From: Caryophanales bacterium UBA6331
GTDB lineage: Bacteria; Bacillota_I; Bacilli_A; RF39; UBA660
Reading direction: 5' to 3'
Assembly (NCBI GenBank): GCA_002438065.1
Contig: DJSP01000115.1
Span: 17,595 to 40,787 of the forward strand
Length of the DNA stretch: 23,193 nucleotides
The notes beneath the pieces are model-generated. The model saw only the letters and a program-made list of their open reading frames with translations, was not told the DNA's origin and did not search any database. This document shows, piece after piece, positions 7,327 to 14,454 of the stretch. Both the position numbers and the translations under genes were made by a program. Within the stretch, counting starts at the first letter, position 1. The number at the start of each line of letters is the position of its first letter.

Positions 7327-7857
7327 TTATAAAATAAACATTATTAAAAGTAAACATAAGACTTTGTCGAAAATTATCCTATAAGAATTTTCATATTCTA
7401 GAATCTTGCAATTGTTTTTCTTTAAAATTTGAGATTTTAACTTTTGATAATTTTCATTATAACCTACTAATATATAATCTTTATTTAATAATTTATCTAC
7501 TTTTTTATCTTGATAATATAATTTTCCACCACTAGTTAAGAGATGATTGTTATCAAAATAAGTACTGGGATGAATTATTTCAACTGTTAAATTAGATATA
7601 TTTTTAAATAAATTTTTTATTAGATATATTTCGCTAGGAGAACTTTTTTCAAATAATAGAATATTTATTTTTACTTTAAATAGTGAATTTAAAATTTTGT
7701 ATTTATTAATTATGTCATACATTATTTTATTTAATTTAAGAAAATCGTATATTTTATTATTGATAATTATGTTACATGGTATTTCTTCTTTAGAAAGGAT
7801 TTTTGTTTTATGATTAAAAATTAGAATATAGTTATCGGTTAGTTCAAGTGTGTACAT
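7327..7857 (-). CDS. Highly diverged MreB/Mbl-like fragment with hydrophobic C-terminus
   Basis: A 176-residue protein without a clear family. By eye, KILNSLFKVKINILLFEKSS and the following SPSEIYLIKNLFKNISNLTVEII line up with the MreB/Mbl stretch that ends subdomain IA (LFSKPRMLICCPTNIT...VEQKAIKEAAEKSG). The opening LELTDNYILIFNHKTKIL would match the first phosphate-loop strand (IDLGTANVLVYVKGKGIV), but the nucleotide-binding Asp-Leu-Gly-Thr is lost. The chain is about half of MreB length. The last 15 residues, DKVLCLLLIMFIL and neighbours, look like a tail anchor. Its ATG overlaps the spoIIQ stop (TAATG), indicating translational coupling. In Bacillus, mbl lies just after spoIIQ-spoIIID, which supports the assignment by position. 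An unrelated orphan remains possible. Confidence 0.6.
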   Translation of the reverse strand: MYTLELTDNYILIFNHKTKILSKEEIPCNIIINNKIYDFLKLNKIMYDIINKYKILNSLFKVKINILLFEKSSPSEIYLIKNLFKNISNLTVEIIHPSTYFDNNHLLTSGGKLYYQDKKVDKLLNKDYILVGYNENYQKLKSQILKKNNCKILEYENSYRIIFDKVLCLLLIMFIL

Positions 7858-8498
7858 TATTCTAATTCATTTATTTCTTTGTTATAGATTTTTGATGGGT
7901 TAATATTGTTACCATTAAAGTTTACTTCAAATAACATCATTGAACTAGTAGATGAATCTACTTTATTTGTTCCACTTTTACCGATGATATCACCTTGATT
8001 AATTGCTTGGCCAACAATTACATCGACATTATTTAGGCTTTCATAAGTTGTAGTTAAGTTGTTTGTGTGTCTTATTGTAATAATATTTCCTAGGATATCG
8101 TCAGTTGTTACTGATTCAATTGTACCATCTAAAACAGCAAGTACATCAAAAACATTATCACTTCCATATAGAATACCGGTATTAGGCATATAAGTGTTTT
8201 CATATAAAATTAAGGAATTTTCTTGAGTTATGTTATCTGAATCTTTATCATAGAAGTTTTTAATTATTTTAACTGTTTCATCTTGATATGGCATAATAAT
8301 TTTTTTATTTTTGGTGGTACTAATAACTGGTACAGCATCATCTATTAAACCACGATATACGTATGATAATGACTCATTTGAATAAATCATTCCTTGTAAG
8401 GTTTTACCTACTAAATATAAACTTGATATTATTGTAACTATAGATACAACATATACTGAAAAAACTACCCAGCCTTTTAATTTGTATTTCTTTTTCAT
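7857..8498 (-). CDS. spoIIQ: Stage II sporulation protein Q-like, degenerate M23 (LytM) domain
   Basis: A 213-residue forespore membrane protein. The N-terminus MKKKYKLKGW is followed by one membrane helix (about 12-32), then an extracellular region. An M23-type beta domain covers about 105-205 (YMPNTGILYGSDNVFDVLAV, then DGTIESV, GNIITIRH, VGQAINQGDIIGKSG, and MLFEVNFNGNNINPSKIY). SpoIIQ meets SpoIIIAH of the mother cell across the intermembrane space to drive engulfment and build the feeding channel. The usual zinc ligands HxGxD and HxH are replaced (NTGIL and MML), so it should not cleave peptidoglycan. This agrees with the Bacillus type and differs from many clostridial SpoIIQ with a metal site. 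RBS AGGAGG precedes the start. It lies directly after spoIID and overlaps the next gene by one base. Confidence 0.88.
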   Translation of the reverse strand: MKKKYKLKGWVVFSVYVVSIVTIISSLYLVGKTLQGMIYSNESLSYVYRGLIDDAVPVISTTKNKKIIMPYQDETVKIIKNFYDKDSDNITQENSLILYENTYMPNTGILYGSDNVFDVLAVLDGTIESVTTDDILGNIITIRHTNNLTTTYESLNNVDVIVGQAINQGDIIGKSGTNKVDSSTSSMMLFEVNFNGNNINPSKIYNKEINELE

Positions 8499-8543
8499 TT
8501 TTCCTCCTATTAAAAGTTTGGATAATTTATTAATTTTTATACT

Positions 8544-9410
8544 TTAAATTTCAGATATTTCGGTATTTTCATAATAATGATTTAATATTTCTTTATAATT
8601 AGAGCCATTTTTGGCCATTTGATTTGCTCCATATTGACTCATTCCAACTCCGTGACCGTAACCGATTGTGGTTATAACATAGTTGTTATCTTGTTTTTCG
8701 ATGGTAAAATCAGTAGAACGGAGATTTAATAATTTACGAAATTGAATTCCAGAGTATACTTTGTTATTAATAGTTATTGTGGAAACATGGTTTGTATTAC
8801 TTCTTTCGATTCTTTGAATATTTATGCTTGAGATATTTAAGATTTTTTGAAGTTCTTCCGATGTAAATGTTTTTTGGAATTTATAATTCGGAGTATTTTC
8901 ATTTTCAAGAGATTTAACACTGGTAAAAGTAGTATCATTAAATACAGTTTGAGAGTTTTCAGTATAACCATTACTCATGGAAAAATAGTAGGTTCTAAGT
9001 ATTTTATTATCTCTTTTTATTACTTCATTATGAGTGAATTTAACACAGTCAGAAATTTTATTATAGTATTTGTTGTAGTCATCAGCCCATTTTTCTTTTA
9101 ATTTGTAATTGGGGCTATATACTTGATCACTTATTCCTGAAGTTAACTCTAGAAAGTTATTTTCCATTTTTGATGTTGCAAAACTGCGGGCTGCCACTGC
9201 TTGGGCTTTTAGGGCTTCTTCGTTAAATAAAGCGGGCATTTCGGATGCAACTACCCCAGTAATATAGTCATTTAAATCAAGATATAAATTTAAATCGGTT
9301 AGGTGAACCACAATGTTTTTTTCATTATTTGAAAATAAAAAAGTAGCTTTATTAAAACTACTTATAAATATTGGTATTAAGAATGAGATTAACAATAATA
9401 TTTTTTTCAT
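8544..9410 (-). CDS. spoIID: Stage II sporulation protein D, lytic transglycosylase
   Basis: A 288-residue secreted or membrane-anchored enzyme that cuts septal glycan during engulfment, in the mother cell with SpoIIM and SpoIIP. A signal anchor covers residues 3-20 (KILLLISFLIPIFISSF). The core motif YITGVVASEMPA (49-60) contains the expected catalytic glutamate at position 57. EALKAQAVAARSFA (65-78) and the closing GYGHGVGMSQYGANQMA (about 250-266) are the strongest SpoIID/LytB signatures. Length is close to the family norm near 300. The start at 9410 follows GGAG, which overlaps the ywzB stop, so the two are probably translationally coupled. spoIIQ follows after 45 bases. Confidence 0.95.
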   Translation of the reverse strand: MKKILLLISFLIPIFISSFNKATFLFSNNEKNIVVHLTDLNLYLDLNDYITGVVASEMPALFNEEALKAQAVAARSFATSKMENNFLELTSGISDQVYSPNYKLKEKWADDYNKYYNKISDCVKFTHNEVIKRDNKILRTYYFSMSNGYTENSQTVFNDTTFTSVKSLENENTPNYKFQKTFTSEELQKILNISSINIQRIERSNTNHVSTITINNKVYSGIQFRKLLNLRSTDFTIEKQDNNYVITTIGYGHGVGMSQYGANQMAKNGSNYKEILNHYYENTEISEI

Positions 9411-9418
9411 AGGTCTCC

Positions 9419-9613
9419 TTAAAAGATTGCACTTACATTTAAAAACTCTATTATAAAACTTCCTAATAGGTATCCCATAATTAAGCTTATGATAATAATA
9501 AAAAATCTTGCTTCAATTATGTGATTTTTTTTAAAAAAATTATTAAAATTAATTCCATTTAGAACAAATACGGATAGTAAGACACAAACTATATATATAA
9601 TCGTTTTTATCAT
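9419..9613 (-). CDS. ywzB: DUF1146 family small membrane protein (YwzB-like)
   Basis: A 64-residue protein with two membrane helices (about 3-20 and 37-60). The inter-helix stretch NFNNFFKKNHIIEARFFIII and the second helix ISLIMGYLLGSFIIEFLN match DUF1146/YwzB, which has a conserved EAR motif before a GYLxGSF helix. Function is unknown. In Bacillus ywzB lies near murAA and spoIID after the atp operon, so its place before spoIID here is conserved context. There is no visible Shine-Dalgarno; the ATG is two bases after the rpiB stop (TAATAATG), which suggests translational coupling. Confidence 0.8.
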   Translation of the reverse strand: MIKTIIYIVCVLLSVFVLNGINFNNFFKKNHIIEARFFIIIISLIMGYLLGSFIIEFLNVSAIF

Positions 9614-9615
9614 TA

Positions 9616-10056
9616 TTATTGTTCATACTCCATTATTTCTTTATTTCTTCTTACATGTCTTTCTTCATTTTTAAAATCAGTTGTTAAGAATAAATCAATC
9701 CATTTGATTAAATCATTTACTTTATGATTATTTACTCCTAAAGCGATAATATTAGCGTTATTATGAGCACGGGCTAGCATTGCTTCAGTATTACTTGTTA
9801 CATGAGCACAACGAATACCTTTAACTTTGTTAGCAGCAATACTCATTCCAATACCAGTCCCACAAAGTAAAATGCCATAGTCAGCTTCTTTTGATGAAAC
9901 TGCTTTTCCTACTTCAAAAGCATATAATGGATAATCATCTACTGCTGAATTATGAGTACTTAAATCAAGTGTTTCAATGCCATGATTATTTAAATATTTA
10001 ATTATTTCTTTTTTGATATCAACACCATTATGGTCTGTTGCAATTGCTACTTTCAT
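9616..10056 (-). CDS. rpiB: Ribose-5-phosphate isomerase B
   Basis: A 146-residue RpiB/LacA/LacB family sugar isomerase. It interconverts ribose 5-phosphate and ribulose 5-phosphate in the non-oxidative pentose phosphate pathway, in the cytoplasm. The motifs are complete: IATDHNGVDIK with Asp8 and His9, the catalytic loop LLCGTGIGMSIAANK with Cys65, RCAHVTS, and the substrate histidine in ARAHNNANIIALG (His98). Length is normal (about 149). The cysteine in the active loop favours RpiB over the LacA/LacB proteins. The start at 10056 follows AAAGGG, 15 bases after the 76-residue orphan. It is inside the operon that leads to spoIID. Confidence 0.95.
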   Translation of the reverse strand: MKVAIATDHNGVDIKKEIIKYLNNHGIETLDLSTHNSAVDDYPLYAFEVGKAVSSKEADYGILLCGTGIGMSIAANKVKGIRCAHVTSNTEAMLARAHNNANIIALGVNNHKVNDLIKWIDLFLTTDFKNEERHVRRNKEIMEYEQ

Positions 10057-10071
10057 GTTAATTATCCCTTT

Positions 10072-10302
10072 CTATAATCTTGAAATCATTGAAGAAAGAT
10101 TTTGACTTGATTTTTCCATCTCATTACTTATTGTATTTACTCTTTCAACTCTTAATTCTTTTAATTTTTCAGGTGCAATTCCGGTTAAATTTGAAACAAT
10201 TTCTAATGCTTGATCTTCTCTTAATCCATATTGCATTAATGTTCCTTTAGTATATAAATTTACTGAATTTTTTAATAAGTTTTCGTAATATTCTTTTTCC
10301 AT
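10072..10302 (-). CDS. Small protein of unknown function (76 aa)
   Basis: I do not recognise this family. The 76 residues are hydrophilic and predicted mostly helical, with NLYTKGTLMQYGLREDQALEIVSNLTG in the first half and a charged C-terminus (KELRVERVNTISNEMEKSSQ). There are no membrane segments or cysteines. It has a strong RBS, AGGAGG, before the ATG at 10302, and is the first gene of the rpiB-ywzB-spoIID-spoIIQ run, 15 bases before rpiB. Those signals and normal codon use support a real gene. A weak possible promoter (TTCAAA, 17 bases, GATAAC) lies upstream. Confidence 0.7.
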   Translation of the reverse strand: MEKEYYENLLKNSVNLYTKGTLMQYGLREDQALEIVSNLTGIAPEKLKELRVERVNTISNEMEKSSQNLSSMISRL

Positions 10303-10380
10303 ATTTCCTCCTATACATTATTATGTTATCATAATTGCTTAAATTTATTTGAATTTTGAATAAAATTTGACATGTATTTA

Positions 10381-10407
10381 ACAAAAAAAGTGCTTAATTT
10401 AGCACTT
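10381..10407 (-). terminator. Terminator of rpmE
   Basis: On the minus strand AAGTGCT/AGCACTT (10407-10401 with 10394-10388) encloses a 6-base loop and is followed by seven U. The rpmE stop codon lies at the foot of the stem. Confidence 0.85.
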
Positions 10408-10609
10408 AATTTAATTTATATTTCTTATTGAATTTTTCTACAGTACCAGTTTTCTTAGCAGTTTTGCTCATTTCTGGATTATATGCTGGTGAGCATGCAC
10501 TACAAGTTTCAACAAAATGTGTTGGTTTGTTAGATTTTGTTTGGAAAGTATGTCCACAAGCACAAGTTACTGTACAATCTACAAATGATGGATGTAAATT
10601 TTTCTTCAT
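10406..10609 (-). CDS. rpmE: 50S ribosomal protein L31 (zinc-binding form)
   Basis: A 67-residue L31, a component of the large subunit near the central protuberance that bridges to the small subunit. The sequence MKKNLHPSFVDCTVTCACGH followed by TFQTKS and ETCSACSPAYNP is type A L31. Its zinc cysteines are present (Cys16 and Cys18 in CACG, then CSAC), which marks the C+ form. Such forms can act as zinc reserves when a C- paralogue exists; no paralogue is seen here. The RBS is CGGAAGGAG. It is transcribed alone from a promoter at 10667-10694, with an RNA hairpin just before the RBS, and ends in its own terminator. Confidence 0.96.
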   Translation of the reverse strand: MKKNLHPSFVDCTVTCACGHTFQTKSNKPTHFVETCSACSPAYNPEMSKTAKKTGTVEKFNKKYKLN

Positions 10610-10625
10610 TTTTATTCTCCTTCCG

Positions 10626-10644
10626 CCATGATTTAAATTAAATC
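10626..10644 (-). promoter_or_regulatory. Hairpin in the rpmE leader, next to the ribosome binding site
   Basis: On the minus strand ATGATTT-AATTT-AAATCAT forms a 7-bp stem immediately before GGCGGAAGGAG. L31 autoregulatory leaders are known in several phyla, including Firmicutes. Whether this hairpin is one of them is inference. Confidence 0.35.
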
Positions 10645-10666
10645 ATAGAAATTCGTTTACTTCGAT

Positions 10667-10694
10667 AGTATAACATATATTTGAGAAATTGCAA
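10667..10694 (-). promoter_or_regulatory. Promoter of rpmE with overlapping inverted repeat
   Basis: On the minus strand TTGCAA (10694-10689), a 16-base spacer, and an extended -10 TGTTATACT (TATACT at 10672-10667). An inverted repeat AAATTGC/GCAATTT (10686-10692 and 10698-10704) covers the -35 and could be an operator or the hairpin that ends metK, though no U tract follows on the minus strand. Confidence 0.6.
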
Positions 10695-10741
10695 GGGGCA
10701 ATTTTTGCAGGACTAAATAAATTTCTAAATAATTCATTAAA

Positions 10742-11836
10742 TTAAGATTTTATTTGTTCCCAAGTTAAGTCTAAATCAGTTCTTCCAAAATGACCATAAG
10801 CTGCTAATTTATAATAGATAGGATTTAATAAATCTAATTCCTTAATAATATTATCAACACTGAAGTTAAAGTTTTTATTAACATAATTATAGATTTTAAC
10901 CATAGAAACTTTATTAGTGTTAAAAGTATTAATATAAATTGATATTGGATATTCTTTTCCAATGGCATAAGCCAGTTCTATTTCACATTTATCAGCTAAG
11001 TTATGAGCTACAATGTTTTTGGCAACGTATCTGGCATAATAAGCACCACTTCGATCTACTTTTGATGGATCCTTACTGCTAAAGCAGCCGCCACCAACTT
11101 TACCTATTCCACCATAAGTATCAACAACTATTTTACGACCGGTTGTTCCGCTATCGCCAAATGAACCGCCAATTGTAAATTTACCACTAGTATTAATTAG
11201 TATTTTAGTATTTTTATCTAGTAGTTCTTTTGGAATTATTGGTTTAATTACTTCATTAATAATTAGATTTTTTAAATCTTCATAATTTATATTTTCCTTA
11301 TGTTGACTCGCAATGATTATTGTATCAACTCTTTTAGGGATGTTATTTTCGTATTTAATTGTTACCTGAGTTTTTCCGTCTGGCATTAATATTGAATCTT
11401 TATCTTGTTTTCTTACTTCAGTTAATCTCTTAACAAGTTTGCTAGCCAAAAGAATGGTTAATGGCATATACTCTTTAGTTTCATTTGTTGCATATCCAAA
11501 CATGATACCTTGATCTCCTGCCATTATTTTATCTTTATTAACAGCATTATTGATTTCAATTGATTGTTTATTCACCTTAACTATTACATTATATTCTTCG
11601 TTATAACCAATATCCTTTAATACATGTTTGGCAAGTTTTTCATAGTCTAGTTTTGCATTTGTAGTAGCTTCTCCATAGATTAATATTAGATCATCCTTAA
11701 TTGTTGCTTCGACTGCCATTTTACTATTTTTGTCTTGTCTTAATGCTTCATCTAAAATATAATCACTTATTTTATCGCATATTTTATCTGGATGTCCTTC
11801 CGTTACAGATTCACTTGTTAAATAATAATTTTTCAT
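10742..11836 (-). CDS. metK: S-adenosylmethionine synthase
   Basis: A 364-residue enzyme that makes S-adenosylmethionine from ATP and methionine, as a cytoplasmic tetramer. Signature segments are present: TSESVTEGHPDKICDKISD (7-25) with His15, the loop MAGDQGIMFGYATNE (105-119), GKFTIGGSFGDSGTTGRKI (218-236), and GGGCFSSKDPSKVDRSGAY (248-266). The last differs from the common GGGAFSGKDxxKVDRS by Ala to Cys and Gly to Ser. The protein is shorter than the usual 380-400. The start at 11836 follows AGGAAAGAGG. Expression is expected to fall when S-adenosylmethionine is abundant, through the S-box leader just upstream. Confidence 0.96.
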   Translation of the reverse strand: MKNYYLTSESVTEGHPDKICDKISDYILDEALRQDKNSKMAVEATIKDDLILIYGEATTNAKLDYEKLAKHVLKDIGYNEEYNVIVKVNKQSIEINNAVNKDKIMAGDQGIMFGYATNETKEYMPLTILLASKLVKRLTEVRKQDKDSILMPDGKTQVTIKYENNIPKRVDTIIIASQHKENINYEDLKNLIINEVIKPIIPKELLDKNTKILINTSGKFTIGGSFGDSGTTGRKIVVDTYGGIGKVGGGCFSSKDPSKVDRSGAYYARYVAKNIVAHNLADKCEIELAYAIGKEYPISIYINTFNTNKVSMVKIYNYVNKNFNFSVDNIIKELDLLNPIYYKLAAYGHFGRTDLDLTWEQIKS

Positions 11837-11860
11837 AATCTACCTCTTTCCTTTTTTATC

Positions 11861-11986
11861 AAAAATAAAAAAACTCTTGAAAGAGTTAGTAATAAATCTC
11901 TTTCATCGATATTAGCATTACCACCTTGCTTTAAGTAGGTTGGTATGAGTTCTTAGAGCTAATTCTCTCCCTCATTCTTGATAAAA
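11861..11986 (-). promoter_or_regulatory. SAM-I (S-box) riboswitch with terminator, controlling metK
   Basis: The minus-strand leader contains UUAUCAAGA, then AUGAGGGA...CUCAU (P2, 11975-11945), CCAACC, and AAGGUGGUAAUGC, in S-box order. P1 is UUUUAUC (11986-11980) with GAUGAAA (11907-11901). GAAAGAG (11904-11898) can instead pair with CUCUUUC downstream as an antiterminator. When P1 forms, AACUCUUUCAAGAGUU plus a U tract (11887-11861) terminates. P1 and the antiterminator share bases, as expected for a SAM-off switch. The aptamer is somewhat diverged. A T-box was considered and judged less likely. Confidence 0.85.
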
Positions 11987-12027
11987 TTAATATTATTTAT
12001 TTAACGTATTATTTCTAATACATATTT

Positions 12028-12056
12028 ATATTATCATACTTTAGTTATTTTGTGAA
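12028..12056 (-). promoter_or_regulatory. Likely promoter of the metK leader
   Basis: On the minus strand TTCACA (12056-12051), a 17-base spacer and TAATAT (12033-12028). The -35 lies within the last codons of the upstream gene. The predicted start is about 35 bases before the aptamer. Confidence 0.45.
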
Positions 12057-13126
12057 TAGTCATATAAATGGTATGAAACTTCTTTAAGAGTTATTGATTG
12101 ATTTTTAAAAGTTAAAGTTAATAATTTAGTATGTTTACTAAAATTTAAGTTATCAATCTTTCCATAATAGTTATTATTATTAGTTTTAAGATAATAATTC
12201 ATATTAGAATCTATAATCATTTCAAAATTATCATTTTTTAAGTAGTACTTTACTTTGTTTATTTTGGTTGTATCAATGTCATTGTCTAGAATTAAACCAT
12301 TTTTATCAATTTTGATTGAAGCTGTGGCTGGTTCACATGTTCCTAAATATTCTATTAAATTATCGGAAAAATATTTTGAATAATCACTTGCTAACTTTAG
12401 TTTATTATTACTTATTCGATATGTTTTATTATTTATAGAAAAATAGAAATCACTATAAAGATTACATGCAATTGGTTTATGTTTTTCAATAACATTTTCC
12501 ACTTTAGCATCAATAACGTTATATTTTAATTTGTTATATTTTTTATTAAATTCTTTTAATGCTTCATCTCTTAAAGCATCACTTACTGTATCAATTCCAT
12601 CTGGAATCTCAATAATATAAATTTTATTTGTTGTAATTGCTATAAAACTATAAATTGTTACACCTGATGAATTGGAATAGTTAAAATATTTTATATCTTC
12701 TTTAATATTGGAATCTAATACCCATTTATTATTAACTTTCCAAAATAATTTACTATTTTCTATTTTTAAAAAAGGTATATCATCAAATTCAAATACTTTG
12801 TTGTCATTGTTTTCACCTGATCTATAAGCAAATGTTTCAGAATTTATTTTTTGAAATAAATTATTTTCCATGGTATATTCATATTCATTTAATTCATCAA
12901 TATTTATAAATTTAATTTCTTCATTATTTAATTTTGATAAGTCAAATTGATTTTTTTCGTCTATTTGTGTAGATGAAGTTGTTGTAGTTGTGATAGTATT
13001 TGATCCTGATTCGGGTTGTTTCTTTAAATTGTTTGTTTTAATTATTAACACTATTAAAAGTCCGATTATAATTGCAAATAAGATTGCTAAGAGAATCATT
13101 ATTTTTTTATTTTCTTTTGTTTCCAT
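12041..13126 (-). CDS. Membrane-anchored extracytoplasmic protein with threonine-rich stalk (unknown)
   Basis: A 361-residue protein of unknown family. It starts METKENKKIMILLAILFAII: a short charged N-terminus, then one membrane helix (about 9-29). A low-complexity stalk follows (about 37-56, with TITTTTTSSTQ), then a large outer domain rich in Asn, Lys and aromatic residues. Two cysteines (CNLYSDF and GTCEPA) may form a disulphide. The N-terminal 30 residues and the stalk are nearly the same as in the next gene upstream (13146-13945), so the two are tandem paralogues with diverged outer domains. The RBS is weak (AGAGAAG). It follows the upstream paralogue by 19 bases and precedes metK. Confidence 0.7.
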   Translation of the reverse strand: METKENKKIMILLAILFAIIIGLLIVLIIKTNNLKKQPESGSNTITTTTTSSTQIDEKNQFDLSKLNNEEIKFINIDELNEYEYTMENNLFQKINSETFAYRSGENNDNKVFEFDDIPFLKIENSKLFWKVNNKWVLDSNIKEDIKYFNYSNSSGVTIYSFIAITTNKIYIIEIPDGIDTVSDALRDEALKEFNKKYNKLKYNVIDAKVENVIEKHKPIACNLYSDFYFSINNKTYRISNNKLKLASDYSKYFSDNLIEYLGTCEPATASIKIDKNGLILDNDIDTTKINKVKYYLKNDNFEMIIDSNMNYYLKTNNNNYYGKIDNLNFSKHTKLLTLTFKNQSITLKEVSYHLYDYSQNN

Positions 13127-13145
13127 AAAACTTCTCTATTTTTAA

Positions 13146-13945
13146 TTATATTCTTTCAAATTTTTCTAAATAATAGTTTCCATTTATTTTATTAAATATA
13201 TAGATTTTTTCTGAAAGGTACGGAACTATGTCACCTACATCAGAGATATATTCAAATCCATATATGTATAATTTATTATTTAATTCATATGCTTGTAGTA
13301 AATCATCAGAAACTAAGTGTGGTGCGCCACAACCTAGATATCCGGAAAAAACGAATGAATCTGTTTCCTTTACGTAATGATATATTCCGCAATTTTCATA
13401 ATCAAATTTTTCTTTTGGCATAGTTGCATTTGGACCATATAATTCTTTTTTCTTTGAAAGAAAATCTTCATATTTTATACTTTTTACTTTGTTATTTTCT
13501 GGACAGTTTACTTCCCTATTATTTTCAGAAAATATTTTATTACACTCTACCATTGTACCTTGTGCTTTTTTTGATACCATAGTATTTTCATCATAAATAA
13601 GATCATTATCAATACGATATTTTGATATTAATTCTTTAGCTTTGGTTAAATTGTATTCTTCGCAATTTGATGAAGCACATAAATTTAGAAAATATTCTTC
13701 TGCAGTTGTGAACTTTATAGTCGGATTTGAATTTGTAGAAGATTTTGTGGTAGTTGTAGTTGTGGTGGTAGTTGTTATAGTCGTTGCTTCATTATTTATT
13801 GTTGCAGAATTTTGATTAGATTTATTAAGTTTTTTTGAATTATTTATAATAAATATTAGTCCTATTAAAAACCTATAATTATTGCAAATAAGACTCCTAT
13901 TAGTATTATTAATTTTTTATTTTCTTTAGTTTCATTTGTTTCCAT
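13146..13945 (-). pseudogene. Threonine-stalk membrane protein paralogue, frameshifted at a homopolymer
   Basis: An ATG at 13945 with GTGAGG upstream opens METNETKENKKLIILIGVLF and AIIIGF, then meets a stop. The other frame continues at once with FLIGLIFIINNSKKLNK, a stalk of about ten consecutive threonines, and an outer domain to 13146. The switch is at a run of five T (minus strand; A at 13867-13871); six T would restore one frame of about 266 residues. The start corresponds closely to the paralogue at 12041-13126. The downstream in-frame ATG at 13580 is only an internal methionine without a convincing RBS. The outer domain has several Cys (CNKIF, NCPENN, NCGIYH, LGCGAPH). The cause may be phase variation, decay or an assembly error. 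Function is unknown. Confidence 0.75.
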
Positions 13946-13969
13946 AAACCTCACACTTTCTATTTTAAT

Positions 13970-13998
13970 ATTATCAAATAAACTAGAATTAGTGATAA
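13970..13998 (-). promoter_or_regulatory. Possible promoter of the threonine-stalk genes
   Basis: On the minus strand TTATCA (13998-13993), a 17-base spacer and GATAAT (13975-13970). The rest of the gap up to 14099 holds an all-AT hairpin ACATTAAA/TTTAATGT (14035-14056) and nothing else I can name. Confidence 0.4.
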
Positions 13999-14099
13999 TT
14001 TTAAATTTAAAAGTTATTAATTTACTTAAATTTTACATTAAATTAAATTTTAATGTGGAATACTTAATAGTTATCAACAAATATAGAAAAAAGAAGATG

Positions 14100-14441
14100 T
14101 TACTCTCCTTTAAGTTTTAGAATTAAATCATATAATATTTTGTCATTAAACTCTATAATTAAATTATTATTAAGAACTATTTCATATAATTCTTTTTTAT
14201 TAAGTTTCTTGATATCATTTAAGTTTATTTGATAATATACTTCTTTATATTGAATTGCTTGAGATCCACGAGCGATTCTTAAAACTTCTAGACCTTCATT
14301 TTGAACTATATAATCTAAAAATAATAATCTTTGATTTGTTAAAATTGCAGAGGTTGTTTTCTCATTACTTCCTTGTTTTACATATAGATTATTAAATATT
14401 TTAATGACATCTTCTTTATCATTTAATGTATATTTATACAT
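14100..14441 (-). CDS. Small PH-like (bacterial pleckstrin/GRAM-type) protein, hypothetical
   Basis: A 113-residue soluble protein. The middle segment TTSAILTNQRLLFLDYIVQN resembles the TNxRLxF strand pair of bacterial PH-like and YdbT/YokE-type domains. The following VYYQINLNDIKKLNKKELYE and NNNLIIEFNDKILYDLILKL fit the later strands and the C-terminal helix of that fold. This is pattern matching by eye. There are no membrane segments. The ATG at 14441 follows GTGAGG and lies 13 bases after murA, so it is probably co-transcribed with it. Confidence 0.6.
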   Translation of the reverse strand: MYKYTLNDKEDVIKIFNNLYVKQGSNEKTTSAILTNQRLLFLDYIVQNEGLEVLRIARGSQAIQYKEVYYQINLNDIKKLNKKELYEIVLNNNLIIEFNDKILYDLILKLKGE

Positions 14442-14454
14442 ATTTCCTCACTTA

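Noticed and set aside
10428..10631. Plus-strand open frame over rpmE
   Set aside because: It is the complement of a certain L31 gene. The same applies to the plus-strand frames over spoIID (8847-9101), murA (14426-14650), prmC (17304-17486), prfA (18349-18696) and parB (21976-22227).
11898..11960. T-box reading of the metK leader (AAGGUGGUAAUGC)
   Set aside because: The remaining S-box signatures are in order, P1 and the antiterminator fit a SAM switch, and the T-box CCGCG and downstream CGUCC are missing.
13740..13800. Repeated ACT/ACC/ACA triplets as a simple-sequence repeat element
   Set aside because: They encode the threonine stalk with mixed codons; protein-level selection explains them, with no sign of a mobile or CRISPR repeat.
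14071..14079. TTATCAACA resembling a DnaA box
   Set aside because: A single near-match in AT-rich DNA; no cluster, no AT-rich unwinding element or dnaA gene nearby.
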